From: Cognatundibacterium jejuense
GTDB lineage: Bacteria > Pseudomonadota > Gammaproteobacteria > Burkholderiales > Burkholderiaceae_D
Reading direction: 5' to 3'
NCBI RefSeq assembly: GCF_014284255.1
Contig: NZ_JACOFV010000001.1
Location: 186,001 to 250,000 of the forward strand
DNA: 64,000 bases
The stretch's first letter is position 1; every line of letters begins with the position of its first letter. Positions 47,431 through 56,404 of this stretch are shown here, one piece after another. The position numbers and the translations under genes are program-made. The notes beneath the pieces were generated by a model, which made no database searches, had not been told where the DNA came from, and worked only from the letters and a program-made list of their open reading frames with translations.

Positions 47431-48687
47431 ATGCGTATTAGTACAAATATGGTGTTCCAGAATAGTGGATCGCAAATCAGTGATTTGCAGTCCACTTTGA
47501 ATCAGACGATGCAACAAATCTCTTCTGGTCGAAAAATTCTGACGCCTGCAGACGACCCGATTGGGTCAGCTCGTGCTTTGGTGATCACCCAAGCGGCTGC
47601 TATCAATGACCAATATAATATTAATCGTCAAGATTTGCAGGATAACCTAGGGGTTACTTCTGGTGTTTTGAATAATGTGGCCAACCTTCTCACTAGCTCA
47701 AAAACGTTGATCATTAGCGCTGGCAACGGCGGTTTAGCTGATAGTGATCGGGTTGCGATTGCAAATACTTTAAAATCCAATCTGGCATCCCTATTGAGTC
47801 TTGCCAACGCAACGGATGGTACCGGAAATTATTTGTTCTCGGGCTTTTCTACAACGACTGCACCTTATACTCAAACTGTCGGTGGCGCTAGTTATAACGG
47901 CGATCAGGGACAGCGATCTTTGCAGGTTGATACTGCTCGGCAGTTGCCATTGAGTGCGCCTGGTGAACAAATTTTCGGGAATATTCGTACTTCTGCAAAT
48001 CAGTTTAGCGTTTTACCTGACCCATCTAACACGGGTACGGCAACTGCAACGGCGACAATTGATCCCGCGACGGCGGCTAGTTTGACTGGCAATAACTACA
48101 CGATTACTTTTGATAACACTGGTGCAAATTTCAGTGTGATCAATACAACAACTGGTGGTTCCGTTGCATTGACCAATCCTATAACAGGTTTGCCTATTCC
48201 CCAGCCAGCCCCATATGTCAGCGGACAAGGTGTCAAATTTGATGGTATCAATGCGGTTGTAACCGGAGGTCCGCCATCAACGACACCAGCGCCTGGAGAT
48301 AAGTTTACGATACAGCCAGGCAATCAGAATATTTTTGAAACGTTGACGGATGCTATTAATGCCTTGAATACTCCTACCGGCAATTCTGCGGCGAGAAAAA
48401 CGTTAACAGCTGCGTTGACTCAGGCAAATAATAATATTGATGCATCTTTAGGAAATGTACTTAGTGTCACGGCTCAAGTTGGTTCCAGCCTTCAAGAGGT
48501 AGATAGTCTCAATAACGTTGGGGCGTCGACTAAGATAGCCTATGCACAATCGTTGTCGGCAATTCAGGATTTGGACTATGCGAAGGCAATTACTTCTTTG
48601 AACCAGCAACAGACAACCTTGCAAGCAGCGCAACAGTCATTTGTGAAAATATCTGGACTATCATTATTTAATTACATTGGCAATTAA
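47431..48687 (+). CDS. flgL: Flagellar hook-filament junction protein FlgL
   Basis: 418 residues. Flagellin-like N-terminus (MRISTNMVFQNS, QQISSGRKILTPADDP) and C-terminus (QDLDYAKAITSLNQQQTTLQAAQQSFVKIS). A central insert (about 190-285) ends in PAPGDKFTIQPG and resembles the repeat units in FlgK. It makes the protein about 100 residues longer than the E. coli form. Confidence 0.94.
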   Translation: MRISTNMVFQNSGSQISDLQSTLNQTMQQISSGRKILTPADDPIGSARALVITQAAAINDQYNINRQDLQDNLGVTSGVLNNVANLLTSSKTLIISAGNGGLADSDRVAIANTLKSNLASLLSLANATDGTGNYLFSGFSTTTAPYTQTVGGASYNGDQGQRSLQVDTARQLPLSAPGEQIFGNIRTSANQFSVLPDPSNTGTATATATIDPATAASLTGNNYTITFDNTGANFSVINTTTGGSVALTNPITGLPIPQPAPYVSGQGVKFDGINAVVTGGPPSTTPAPGDKFTIQPGNQNIFETLTDAINALNTPTGNSAARKTLTAALTQANNNIDASLGNVLSVTAQVGSSLQEVDSLNNVGASTKIAYAQSLSAIQDLDYAKAITSLNQQQTTLQAAQQSFVKISGLSLFNYIGN

Positions 48688-48697
48688 TCTCTTTAAC

Positions 48698-48743
48698 TGG
48701 CGCCGACATTTGCACTCAGCATAGCGTATTCAGGTCGGCGCCA
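48698..48743. terminator. Terminator hairpin between flgL and the small hypothetical gene
   Basis: Perfect 10-bp stem TGGCGCCGAC/GTCGGCGCCA with a 26-base loop, lying between convergent genes. T-runs are weak on both sides. Confidence 0.6.
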
Positions 48744-48748
48744 CGTTC

Positions 48749-49015
48749 TTAAACTTTTTCCATCTCTTCAGAATCTAAGCCAATCACGTGGGTTTGTAAT
48801 TGGCCTCGCTCATCATGCCACTCCCGAATAACGCACGGGTAGCCATCTTCATCCAAATCCACAACCTTGAAAAATTGACCGATCATTGATTCGATCAGGA
48901 TTCTTTCGTCCTCCGGGAAGCTTTTAATAAATTTCGGATTTAGAGTAATGATGCGGACAATGTCGCCAACGGCAACAGATTGGTTTTTGCTATCAAGGAT
49001 AGGGGAGGTCGACAT
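48749..49015 (-). CDS. Small conserved-looking hypothetical protein
   Basis: 88 residues from ATG 49015; a TTG at 49030 is less likely. Acidic, soluble, no signal peptide or membrane span. The start of the fold (VAVGDIVRIITLN) and the later VVDLDEDGYPCVIREWHD resemble small SH3/KOW-like beta barrels, but no family is recognised. Lies alone between two hairpins, convergent with flgL. Confidence 0.65.
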   Translation of the reverse strand: MSTSPILDSKNQSVAVGDIVRIITLNPKFIKSFPEDERILIESMIGQFFKVVDLDEDGYPCVIREWHDERGQLQTHVIGLDSEEMEKV

Positions 49016-49089
49016 GGCTTGGTATCTCAATATAAGTAGTCTGACATTGTACTGGCAATTTTGAGTCTGATGAAGAATGTGTTCTATCA

Positions 49090-49116
49090 GTTAATCAGGT
49101 TAATCAGGTTAATCAG
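49090..49116 (+). repeat. Three tandem copies of a 9-bp unit
   Basis: GTTAATCAG repeated exactly three times, with a degenerate fourth unit (ATTTATTAG) following. Located in the spacer between two minus-strand genes. Confidence 0.85.
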
Positions 49117-49131
49117 ATTTATTAGTTTAAA

Positions 49132-49170
49132 AAAAAGACTCACGCCACTTTATGTGGGGTAAGTCTTTTT
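49132..49170. terminator. Terminator downstream of the OPT transporter gene
   Basis: AAAAAGACT/AGTCTTTTT with an inner CCAC/GTGG stem; A-run and T-run on either side allow function on both strands. It is 42 bp past the OPT stop. Confidence 0.75.
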
Positions 49171-49211
49171 AAAGTGCGTTAAGGTATCAGTGCATTGATT
49201 GGTTAGCCAAA

Positions 49212-51476
49212 TCAGGATTGTTTAATGTTCTTTTCCCTGGCAATCCAGTAGAGCAGAATCGCAATAAACGCGTACGGAATTAAGGATAATCCGTCAGAAT
49301 AAGCACCTTCAAAAAAAGGATTGTGTGCTGTCGACCAGTCACCAATTGCTTTATCGAAGTTTGTCAGAATACCAGCGGTAAATGCGATGACGATACCTGC
49401 CAATGCACCACCAGCAATATAGCCGGAAGAGAGTAAAACGCCAGAGCTGCGATCGCCAGCGGCTTGCATTTCTTCTTCGTTCAGGTTTTTGTATTGATCT
49501 AATTTGTTATTTCTGCGATCAACCAACCAACGTATCATGCCACCAACGAAAAGCGGTGCTGAGGAGGAGAGTGGCAGATAAACGCCAACTGCAAAAGCCA
49601 GAGATGGAATGCCAGCCATTTCTAATACTACTGCGATCATGACGCCGAACAAAACAAGTGTCCAAGGCAATTGGCGGTCCAAAATGCCTTTAATGATGTA
49701 CGACATCAACACTGCTTTTGGTGCGTCATATTTTGTCACGCTAGTACCATCTGGACGTTGCTTGTAGGCGCCATTGATACCCGGATCGACGAGGTAGGCA
49801 ACTTTGCCAGCATCATTGACCAGGTATTTACCTGCAGGTGCGCCTAGAGCGTCATTTTTATGCCAAACGCGATACGTTGCTTTGTCTTGTTCTGCTTGAG
49901 GGCCTTGCAGTTGCGCAGTTTCTGTTAATTTGGAAGCGTCAGTTGTCAGTGCAGGAGCAACTTGTGCTGCTGGAACGTAGACTGTGCCTGCGTCATTCAA
50001 TTTCAGTAAAATAGGGCCGAGGATTAAGGCGGAAGATAAGGCACCAGCCAGAATCGCATACTGTTGCAGTTTTGGGGTAGCCCCCACCAGGAAGCCGGTT
50101 TTTAAATCTTGTGAAGTTGTACCTGCATTACTACAGGCAATACAAACAATCGCGCCAACAGACAAGGCTGTCACGTAGTATTTGCCCCCAGTCCAGCCCA
50201 TCAATAAGAAAACCAGGCAAGTGAAGAGCAATGTTGCGACTGTCATACCAGAAATTGGATTCGATGAGGAGCCAATTTCACCAGTCAGGCGTGAAGAAAC
50301 GGTAGAAAATAAAAAGCCGAACACCAGAATTAACAGCGCGCCCAGCAGGTTCATATGCAAGGGTGCCGCAAAAGTGATAACGGCAATGATGGCCAATGCA
50401 CCGATTACTACCCATTTCATTGGGATATCTTGGTCGGTACGTAATACAGTGCCGCTGGTAATGCTATCCGCACCCTTTTTCAAGCCAGAGAGGCCGGCAG
50501 ACATACTGCGCCAGATCGTTGGCATGGCGCGTACCAGACTGACTAAACCGCCTGTTGCAACCGCACCCGCACCGATATACAGCACGTAGGCGCTGCGAAT
50601 ATCGTGTGGGCTCATGTCTTTGATCAACATCGTCCCCGGAGAGAGCGGCACGCTAAGTGCATCGCCAAAGAACTTAATCATCGGGATCAGCAACAAGTAA
50701 GACATCACGCCACCTGCTGCCATGACAGAAGCAATACGTGGGCCGATGATGTAGCCTACGCCTAATAATTCTGGCGACACTTCAGCGCCTATCGAGCCAC
50801 TTGCAAGAGGTGCGCCAAAAACGGTTTCCGGCGTGTCTTTCCAGCCTTTGAGTGCGACGTTCGCAATTTTGTAGATCAGACCTAAACCGAATCCGCTAAA
50901 GATAATGCGTGCGCGTTTGTTAGCATCATCTTGCGCGTGTGGATCGCTGGCTTCACCAGCAGCTTCTCTTGAGCTGTCCGTTGCGGCAGCTTTGAGAACT
51001 TCGGCGCAGGCGGTGCCTTCTGGATATTTCAGGGCACCGTGATTTTCAACAATCATCGTGCGGCGCATCGGGATCATCAATAGAATCCCCAATAAGCCAC
51101 CAAGGCAGCCCACCAACATCACGCGTGAGATTTCCAGATCAAAACCCAGAATCATGATCGCTGGCATCGTAACTCCCAAACCAAATGCCAGTGATTCGCC
51201 TGCAGAACCTGCGGTTTGGGTGATGCTGTTTTCCAGAATTGTTGAGTCTTTTGCGCCTAATTTATTAAACAGGCGGAACAAAGTGATTGCGATCACAGAG
51301 ACTGGAATGGACGCACTGACCGTTAAGCCAACTTTGAGCACCAGATAGAGTGATGACGCACCAAAAATCATTCCCAGAATGACGCCCATAATCAATGCGC
51401 GTGGCGTCATTTCCGGCAAATTTGCCGAGGCTGGAATATACGGCTTAAATGTTGACGGGGACATTTCTTTTGCCAT
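49212..51476 (-). CDS. OPT-family oligopeptide transporter
   Basis: 754 residues with about 15 hydrophobic segments. N-terminal LTPRALIMGVILGMIFGASSLYLVLKVG-like stretch (starts MTPRALIMGV at about 22), ENHGALKYPEGTACAEVLKA and the C-terminal YLPLSSSAPLFVGGMIRWLV are typical of bacterial OPT/YSL-type carriers, which move peptides or metal chelates with protons. A hydrophilic loop of about 100 residues near 510-605 interrupts the spans; similar loops occur in other proteobacterial members. Substrate unknown. Transcribed alone. Confidence 0.88.
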   Translation of the reverse strand: MAKEMSPSTFKPYIPASANLPEMTPRALIMGVILGMIFGASSLYLVLKVGLTVSASIPVSVIAITLFRLFNKLGAKDSTILENSITQTAGSAGESLAFGLGVTMPAIMILGFDLEISRVMLVGCLGGLLGILLMIPMRRTMIVENHGALKYPEGTACAEVLKAAATDSSREAAGEASDPHAQDDANKRARIIFSGFGLGLIYKIANVALKGWKDTPETVFGAPLASGSIGAEVSPELLGVGYIIGPRIASVMAAGGVMSYLLLIPMIKFFGDALSVPLSPGTMLIKDMSPHDIRSAYVLYIGAGAVATGGLVSLVRAMPTIWRSMSAGLSGLKKGADSITSGTVLRTDQDIPMKWVVIGALAIIAVITFAAPLHMNLLGALLILVFGFLFSTVSSRLTGEIGSSSNPISGMTVATLLFTCLVFLLMGWTGGKYYVTALSVGAIVCIACSNAGTTSQDLKTGFLVGATPKLQQYAILAGALSSALILGPILLKLNDAGTVYVPAAQVAPALTTDASKLTETAQLQGPQAEQDKATYRVWHKNDALGAPAGKYLVNDAGKVAYLVDPGINGAYKQRPDGTSVTKYDAPKAVLMSYIIKGILDRQLPWTLVLFGVMIAVVLEMAGIPSLAFAVGVYLPLSSSAPLFVGGMIRWLVDRRNNKLDQYKNLNEEEMQAAGDRSSGVLLSSGYIAGGALAGIVIAFTAGILTNFDKAIGDWSTAHNPFFEGAYSDGLSLIPYAFIAILLYWIAREKNIKQS

Positions 51477-51643
51477 GTGTGTACCTTGAATTGTTCAAAA
51501 AAGGGCGCAATCAGTTATTTTGAATGCGCCAGGCTACGTTTCGCCACTCTCGTTTCCATATCGGGGGAGTTAAGTGACAAAGTCTAAATATATTGCGGGT
51601 CGTGCATTATCCCGCTTTTAGCCGCGATTTTGCAATCAGGATT

Positions 51644-52942
51644 TCAGGCGTGTGGCTTTTCGTCATGCTCATGAAGTTCTGGCAGTGTTTTGATTGAGCG
51701 AATAATCGGATTTCGCCAAGCAAAAAAAGCCAGTAATAAGGCGACTATCCCCGCAAATCCTAACGAATAACGAAGCCCTAAATACTCACCCATCCAGCCA
51801 CCGATCAATGCCCCGGGGCCGGCTGGGATTAAAATCAACCATCGCATAGTGCTTGTCATACGTCCCAACATAGGCTCGGGCGTGACCGCCTGCCGTAAGG
51901 CGAGGAAGTTGATGAAAATCAGCACGCCGCCAATAGAAAAGCACATCAACATCAAAGCAAAAGCTGCCACGCCCCATTGATTTTCAGGAGCCAGAGCGAG
52001 TATGCTCCAGCCTAATCCGCAAATGGCAATGCCAGTGACTAAACAGGGACCTGGTCCTAATTTACGACTGATACGATAGCCAAACACACTGGCGATAATG
52101 GTTCCGACACCCATGCCCATGTAGCTAAAGCCGACCGCTTGTTCAGATAAGCCTAATACGCGGGTCGCAAACAAAATTTGCACCACCAGAGCGGCGTTGT
52201 AACACAGTTGCCATGTGCCAACGGCGAAAGCTAGTGCAACCAGTAAGGGTTTATTGACGACAAAGGAGACACCTTCTTTTAAATCACGCCAGAAATGTGA
52301 ATCTTTTTTGACGGGACGTTGTTCGATCACGTTAACGCCGCGCAATATCAGTGCGGAACTTAATAAAAGCATGGCATCAGCAATCAGTGCGAACGGCGCT
52401 CCGAGTAGTTTGATGAGTGCGCCAGCAGCAGCTGGTCCTGCGATTTCTGCGCCAGAGGTTGCTAGCGCATTTTTAGCATGTGCTTCGACCAGTCGTTCAC
52501 GTGGCACAATTTGCGTCAATACAATTTGCGCAGCAGATCCGGCGGTGGTGTTGACCATGCCAATGATAAACCCGACGATGTACAGCCAGACCATATTCAC
52601 CGAGCCTAGCCAGAATGCGACTGGAACACTGGCAACAGCAAGCGCGATCGCAGTCTCTCCCGCAATGTAGACTGGCAATTTTTTAACGCGATCCAGCCAC
52701 ACTCCTGATGGGAGTGATAGCAGCACAAAAGGGAGCGTCTCCATAAACGTCAAAATCCCCATCTGGCTGGCGCTGGCTTTGAGTAGTACCGCCGCGGTCA
52801 GGGGAAGAGCGAGCATAGTAATTTGAGCGCCAAAGGAACTGATCAGTATCGATGTCCATAAACGGCGATAAGTCAGGTCGCGCAATAAATCATTTGTTGG
52901 TACTGTTAAATGCTTCTGTAGCTTCTGTATAAAATTTGTCAT
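51644..52942 (-). CDS. MFS transporter, DHA3/EntS-like
   Basis: 432 residues from ATG 52942, which has AAGGCGG about 10 bases upstream; an in-frame TTG at 52978 is less likely. Twelve predicted spans. LPSGVWLDRVKK is the MFS loop 2-3 motif (G-x-x-x-D-R-x-x-R/K). The pattern fits the MFS_3 group with enterobactin-type and macrolide exporters. Substrate not predictable; no linked biosynthesis genes. Confidence 0.85.
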   Translation of the reverse strand: MTNFIQKLQKHLTVPTNDLLRDLTYRRLWTSILISSFGAQITMLALPLTAAVLLKASASQMGILTFMETLPFVLLSLPSGVWLDRVKKLPVYIAGETAIALAVASVPVAFWLGSVNMVWLYIVGFIIGMVNTTAGSAAQIVLTQIVPRERLVEAHAKNALATSGAEIAGPAAAGALIKLLGAPFALIADAMLLLSSALILRGVNVIEQRPVKKDSHFWRDLKEGVSFVVNKPLLVALAFAVGTWQLCYNAALVVQILFATRVLGLSEQAVGFSYMGMGVGTIIASVFGYRISRKLGPGPCLVTGIAICGLGWSILALAPENQWGVAAFALMLMCFSIGGVLIFINFLALRQAVTPEPMLGRMTSTMRWLILIPAGPGALIGGWMGEYLGLRYSLGFAGIVALLLAFFAWRNPIIRSIKTLPELHEHDEKPHA

Positions 52943-53263
52943 ATTGATGCTGCCGCCTTTTCGATCGTTAATCGACAATCTATTTTCGCAGATAATCTTG
53001 CGAAGAAGGCAATCCTATGTGTGTAGTTCTGATTGAATCGCTGACAGCGATTACAATGCGGGAGAATTTGTGCAAAACTATATGTTCGACGGCATTGAGG
53101 GTTTGCCGGAAAAGTTGCAAAAGTCTTGCGCAAATAAAGAGTTAATTTGTTTAGCCCTCTTTTAGCCCTCGAATCGCCAAAGTTCTCCATGAATAGCAAG
53201 CGAGGTCAAGGGCTAGTATGGATGGATGCCTTTTTTTAACCTTAGTTCCTCAATAATAAAAAT

Positions 53264-54115
53264 ATGTTTGCAAGACCTATTGTCATGATTGACTTTGAAA
53301 CATCAGGGATGAGTCCGGAGCAGGGCGGGCGCGTCACTGAAGTGGCCGCTTTAAGAATAGCTGGTGGGGAAGTTGTCGATCGCTTTGTTTCGCTCATTAA
53401 TTCCAACGTACGTATCCCGTATTACATTACTGAATTGACTGGTATTACTCAATCGATGGTCGATAGAGCACCACCGGTTTCTGAGGTCATGCCTGAGCTG
53501 TTAGACTTTATTGGAACCGATACACTGGCGGCGCATAATGCCAGTTTTGATGAGAAATTCCTTAAGGCGGAGAGCGACAGACAGGGGTTGTGGCCTGCGC
53601 ATGACGGATTGGTTTGTTCGGTAAAACTGGCGCGACGGATTTTTCCAGGGATGCCAAGTTATTCGTTAAGCAAACTTGCGTCTTCGCTGGGAATCCGTTT
53701 TCAAGGAGCGGCGCACCGCGCAGAAGCAGACGCTGAAGTTGCTTCTAAGCTACTGATCTATGTTGCTCAACAAATTTCCGAGCGGTATGCTGCGGAGAGT
53801 GTGGATCCGCAACTATTGATTGAAATAAATAAGATGAGTGCTGCAAAGGTGCCATCTTTTCTAAAAAAGCAGTTTCAGCGCCAAGATTTAAACAAATCGC
53901 AAAAAAAGGTGGGCACAGTGCAAAAATTTCGACATTACAAAGGTGGCGTTTACGAATTGGTGTGCGAGGCCACCCAAGAGTCTGACCTTAGTCCTGTCAT
54001 TGTTTATCGCTCACACAACGGTACTGTCTGGACTCGTCCCAAAGACGTTTTTTTTGAAATGGTTGAAGTTGATGGTGTGCGTGTGCCGAGGTTTGCACCG
54101 ATAGAGATAGAATAG
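53264..54115 (+). CDS. DEDDh 3'-5' exonuclease fused to a DUF1653 domain
   Basis: 283 residues. The N-terminal DnaQ-like exonuclease domain (about 5-175) has Asp10 and Glu12 in IDFETSG, an Asp in AHNASFDEKFL and the His/Asp pair in HRAEADAE, so the DEDDh active site is complete. After a basic linker, residues about 217-283 match DUF1653 (FRHYKGGVYELVC, VIVYRSHNG, WTRPKDVFFEMVEVDG), a small domain normally found as a single protein. The DNA or RNA substrate is unknown. Monocistronic as far as can be seen. Confidence 0.85.
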   Translation: MFARPIVMIDFETSGMSPEQGGRVTEVAALRIAGGEVVDRFVSLINSNVRIPYYITELTGITQSMVDRAPPVSEVMPELLDFIGTDTLAAHNASFDEKFLKAESDRQGLWPAHDGLVCSVKLARRIFPGMPSYSLSKLASSLGIRFQGAAHRAEADAEVASKLLIYVAQQISERYAAESVDPQLLIEINKMSAAKVPSFLKKQFQRQDLNKSQKKVGTVQKFRHYKGGVYELVCEATQESDLSPVIVYRSHNGTVWTRPKDVFFEMVEVDGVRVPRFAPIEIE

Positions 54116-54197
54116 TCAGCGCTAGCTATAAATATTTAAATACGGAACTGATTTTACAATATTCACTTAAAAGTAATAAATCCGACAGGAGACATGC

Positions 54198-54665
54198 ATG
54201 TCCACCAATTTAAAAGTAAACGGAAAATCCGTAACCTGCCAATCTGAAGCTGACACGCCATTATTGTGGGTGATACGCGATGAATTAGGTTTAACTGGCA
54301 CCAAATTTGGTTGTGGCGCTGCTTTGTGTGGCGCGTGTACTGTGCATGTTGACGGTAATCCCGTTCGTTCTTGTCAGATCCCGTTAGCTAGCGTTGTAGA
54401 TAAAAATATTGCCACAATTGAGTCACTTTCAGCGGATGCCAGCCATGCTTTGCAACGAGCGTGGATCGCGCATGATGTTCCGCAATGTGGTTATTGTCAG
54501 TCAGGACAGCTAATGAGTGCCGCCGCATTGCTGGCTATAAATAAACATCCTAGCGATGAAGATATTGATAATGCAATGAGTGGAAATATCTGCCGTTGTG
54601 GTACTTATTCCCGGATCAAATCGGCGATTAAGGCCGCTGCCGCAGAAGTCCGTCAATCTGCTTAA
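54198..54665 (+). CDS. (2Fe-2S) small subunit of a xanthine oxidase-family enzyme
   Basis: 155 residues. N-terminal plant-type ferredoxin domain with cluster cysteines in [16 protein letters not shown] and RSC, then the helical second-cluster domain with CGYCQSGQ and [12 protein letters not shown]. This is the architecture of the IorA/CoxS small subunit that passes electrons from a molybdenum-cofactor subunit. The large subunit would be expected right after it, but the next gene is dcd, so this copy is an orphan here. ACAGGAGAC precedes the ATG. Confidence 0.9.
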   Translation: MSTNLKVNGKSVTCQSEADTPLLWVIRDELGLTGTKFGCGAALCGACTVHVDGNPVRSCQIPLASVVDKNIATIESLSADASHALQRAWIAHDVPQCGYCQSGQLMSAAALLAINKHPSDEDIDNAMSGNICRCGTYSRIKSAIKAAAAEVRQSA

Positions 54666-54844
54666 GTGCCTCAGATTGCACATTAATAAGTCTCGCTGCA
54701 CATTTTTTACGGTTAATACTATGCATTAGCAGCAGAATTACGTACTTCTACGTCCAATTCCACGTCTTGTTTGTTGATCTTGCTTATTTGTGGTGTTGAT
54801 TTCGCGTAAAATCGCATTCAAGATTAATTAGGCAGGAGATATGC

Positions 54845-55411
54845 ATGAGTATTAAATCGGATAAGTGGATACGTCGTATGGCGGAGTCAACGGGTATGAT
54901 AGAACCGTTTGAGCCTGGACAAGTGCGCGAGCAAGACGGTCAGCGTATTGTCAGTTATGGTACGTCTTCGTATGGCTACGATATTCGCTGCGCAGATGAA
55001 TTCAAAATCTTCACGAACATCAATAGCACGATCGTTGATCCAAAAAATTTCGATGAGAAATCCTTTGTCGACTTTAAAGGCGACGTTTGCATCATTCCAC
55101 CAAATTCGTTCGCGCTGGCGCGCACAATGGAATATTTCCGCATTCCACGCAGCGTGTTAACCATTTGCCTTGGCAAGTCCACTTATGCTCGTTGCGGCAT
55201 CATCGTCAACGTCACGCCATTTGAACCTGAGTGGGAAGGCTATGTGACGTTGGAATTTTCCAATACGACACCATTACCAGCGAAAATTTATGCTGGCGAA
55301 GGCTGTGCGCAAGTCTTGTTCTTTGAAAGTGATGAGGTGTGCGAAACCTCATATAAGGATCGTGGCGGTAAATACCAGGGGCAGCACGGCGTTACGTTGC
55401 CAAAAACCTGA
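54845..55411 (+). CDS. dcd: dCTP deaminase
   Basis: Deaminates dCTP to dUTP for thymidylate synthesis. 188 residues, full length, with the trimer active-site segment [23 protein letters not shown] including the catalytic Glu in the TLEFSNTT region. GGCAGGAGATATGC precedes the ATG. Ends with two hairpins shared with the convergent upp. Confidence 0.97.
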   Translation: MSIKSDKWIRRMAESTGMIEPFEPGQVREQDGQRIVSYGTSSYGYDIRCADEFKIFTNINSTIVDPKNFDEKSFVDFKGDVCIIPPNSFALARTMEYFRIPRSVLTICLGKSTYARCGIIVNVTPFEPEWEGYVTLEFSNTTPLPAKIYAGEGCAQVLFFESDEVCETSYKDRGGKYQGQHGVTLPKT

Positions 55412-55430
55412 TTTATTTCACATTAAATAT

Positions 55431-55487
55431 AAAGAGCCCCACGTTGATCGCTTGGTAATTTTTTAAGTGATCAATCAGGGGCTCTTT
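55431..55487 (+). terminator. Long-stem terminator after dcd
   Basis: AAAGAGCCCC/GGGGCTCTTT closes a structure with an inner TTGATC/GATCAA stem; flanked by A and T stretches. Confidence 0.75.
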
Positions 55488-55505
55488 ATATTTTGGGCCC
55501 GATTT

Positions 55506-55541
55506 AAAAAAAAGCTCCAGCGTCAGGCTGGAGCTTTTTTG
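55506..55541. terminator. Bidirectional terminator between dcd and upp
   Basis: AAAAGCTCCAGC-GTCAG-GCTGGAGCTTTTTT: 11-bp stem with A-run before and T-run after. Lies 17 bp past the upp stop and serves both convergent genes. Confidence 0.9.
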
Positions 55542-55557
55542 CAGGGAAAACTAAGAT

Positions 55558-56190
55558 TTATTTAGTGCCGAACAAACGGTCACCAGCATCGCCCAACCCA
55601 GGAACAATATAACCGTGTTCATTCAAGCATTGGTCTATCGACGCGGTAATAATAGGTACGTCAGGGTGTGCATTTTGCATGACTTTGATGCCTTCAGGGG
55701 CCGCGAGCAAGCAAACAAATTTGATACTTGTTGCGCCACCCAATTTGAGGCGTGCAATTGCGGCAGCAGCAGAGTTGCCCGTTGCCAGCATAGGATCAAC
55801 CACAATCACCAGGCGTTCAGCGATATCTTCTGGTACTTTGTAATAGTATTCAACTGGTTCCAGAGTTTCCGGATCACGGTACAAACCGATATGGCCGACA
55901 CGGGCGTTTGGCAATAAATCCAACATGCCATCCAAAATGCCATTGCCTGCACGCAATACAGAAATCACACACAATTTTTTGCCGCTGATGGTCGGCGCGT
56001 CAATAGTTTGAATCGGTGTTTCGATTTTTGTAAATTCGATCGGCAGATCACGCGTCACTTCATAGGCCAGCATCTGGCTGATTTCACGTAATAAGCGGCG
56101 GAAATTGTCTGTTGGCGTATCTTTGCTGCGCATTAAGGACAGTTTGTGTTGTACCAACGGGTGTTTTATTTCTGTGACTAATTCATTCAA
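55558..56190 (-). CDS. upp: Uracil phosphoribosyltransferase
   Basis: Salvages uracil to UMP with PRPP. 210 residues. PRPP-binding loop [12 protein letters not shown] and the C-terminal uracil-binding region ([15 protein letters not shown]) are intact. Start [17 protein letters not shown] is the family beginning; GGAGAAATATC lies upstream on the minus strand. Confidence 0.97.
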   Translation of the reverse strand: MNELVTEIKHPLVQHKLSLMRSKDTPTDNFRRLLREISQMLAYEVTRDLPIEFTKIETPIQTIDAPTISGKKLCVISVLRAGNGILDGMLDLLPNARVGHIGLYRDPETLEPVEYYYKVPEDIAERLVIVVDPMLATGNSAAAAIARLKLGGATSIKFVCLLAAPEGIKVMQNAHPDVPIITASIDQCLNEHGYIVPGLGDAGDRLFGTK

Positions 56191-56404
56191 GATATTTCTC
56201 CAGCTAAATTTGAAGTGACCGCTATTTTACGTCTCCTAGCTAAGTTGTGGGGCTGTTTGCTTTTGAATAAGCGCGAATAGAGGGGTTTTTCTTCCTTTGC
56301 TTGCAGGATTGTTTGTTTTTTCTTCATTGATAATTAAGGGTAAGAAGTTCCGAAATGGCTAGGCCGGCTATTTTGGGGAACGGCTACCAAATCAGGAGTG
56401 AAGT

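Noticed and set aside
52939-53199. 86-codon minus-strand ORF upstream of and overlapping the MFS gene
   Set aside because: No Shine-Dalgarno sequence, overlaps the MFS start in another frame, Cys/Arg-rich chance-like composition.
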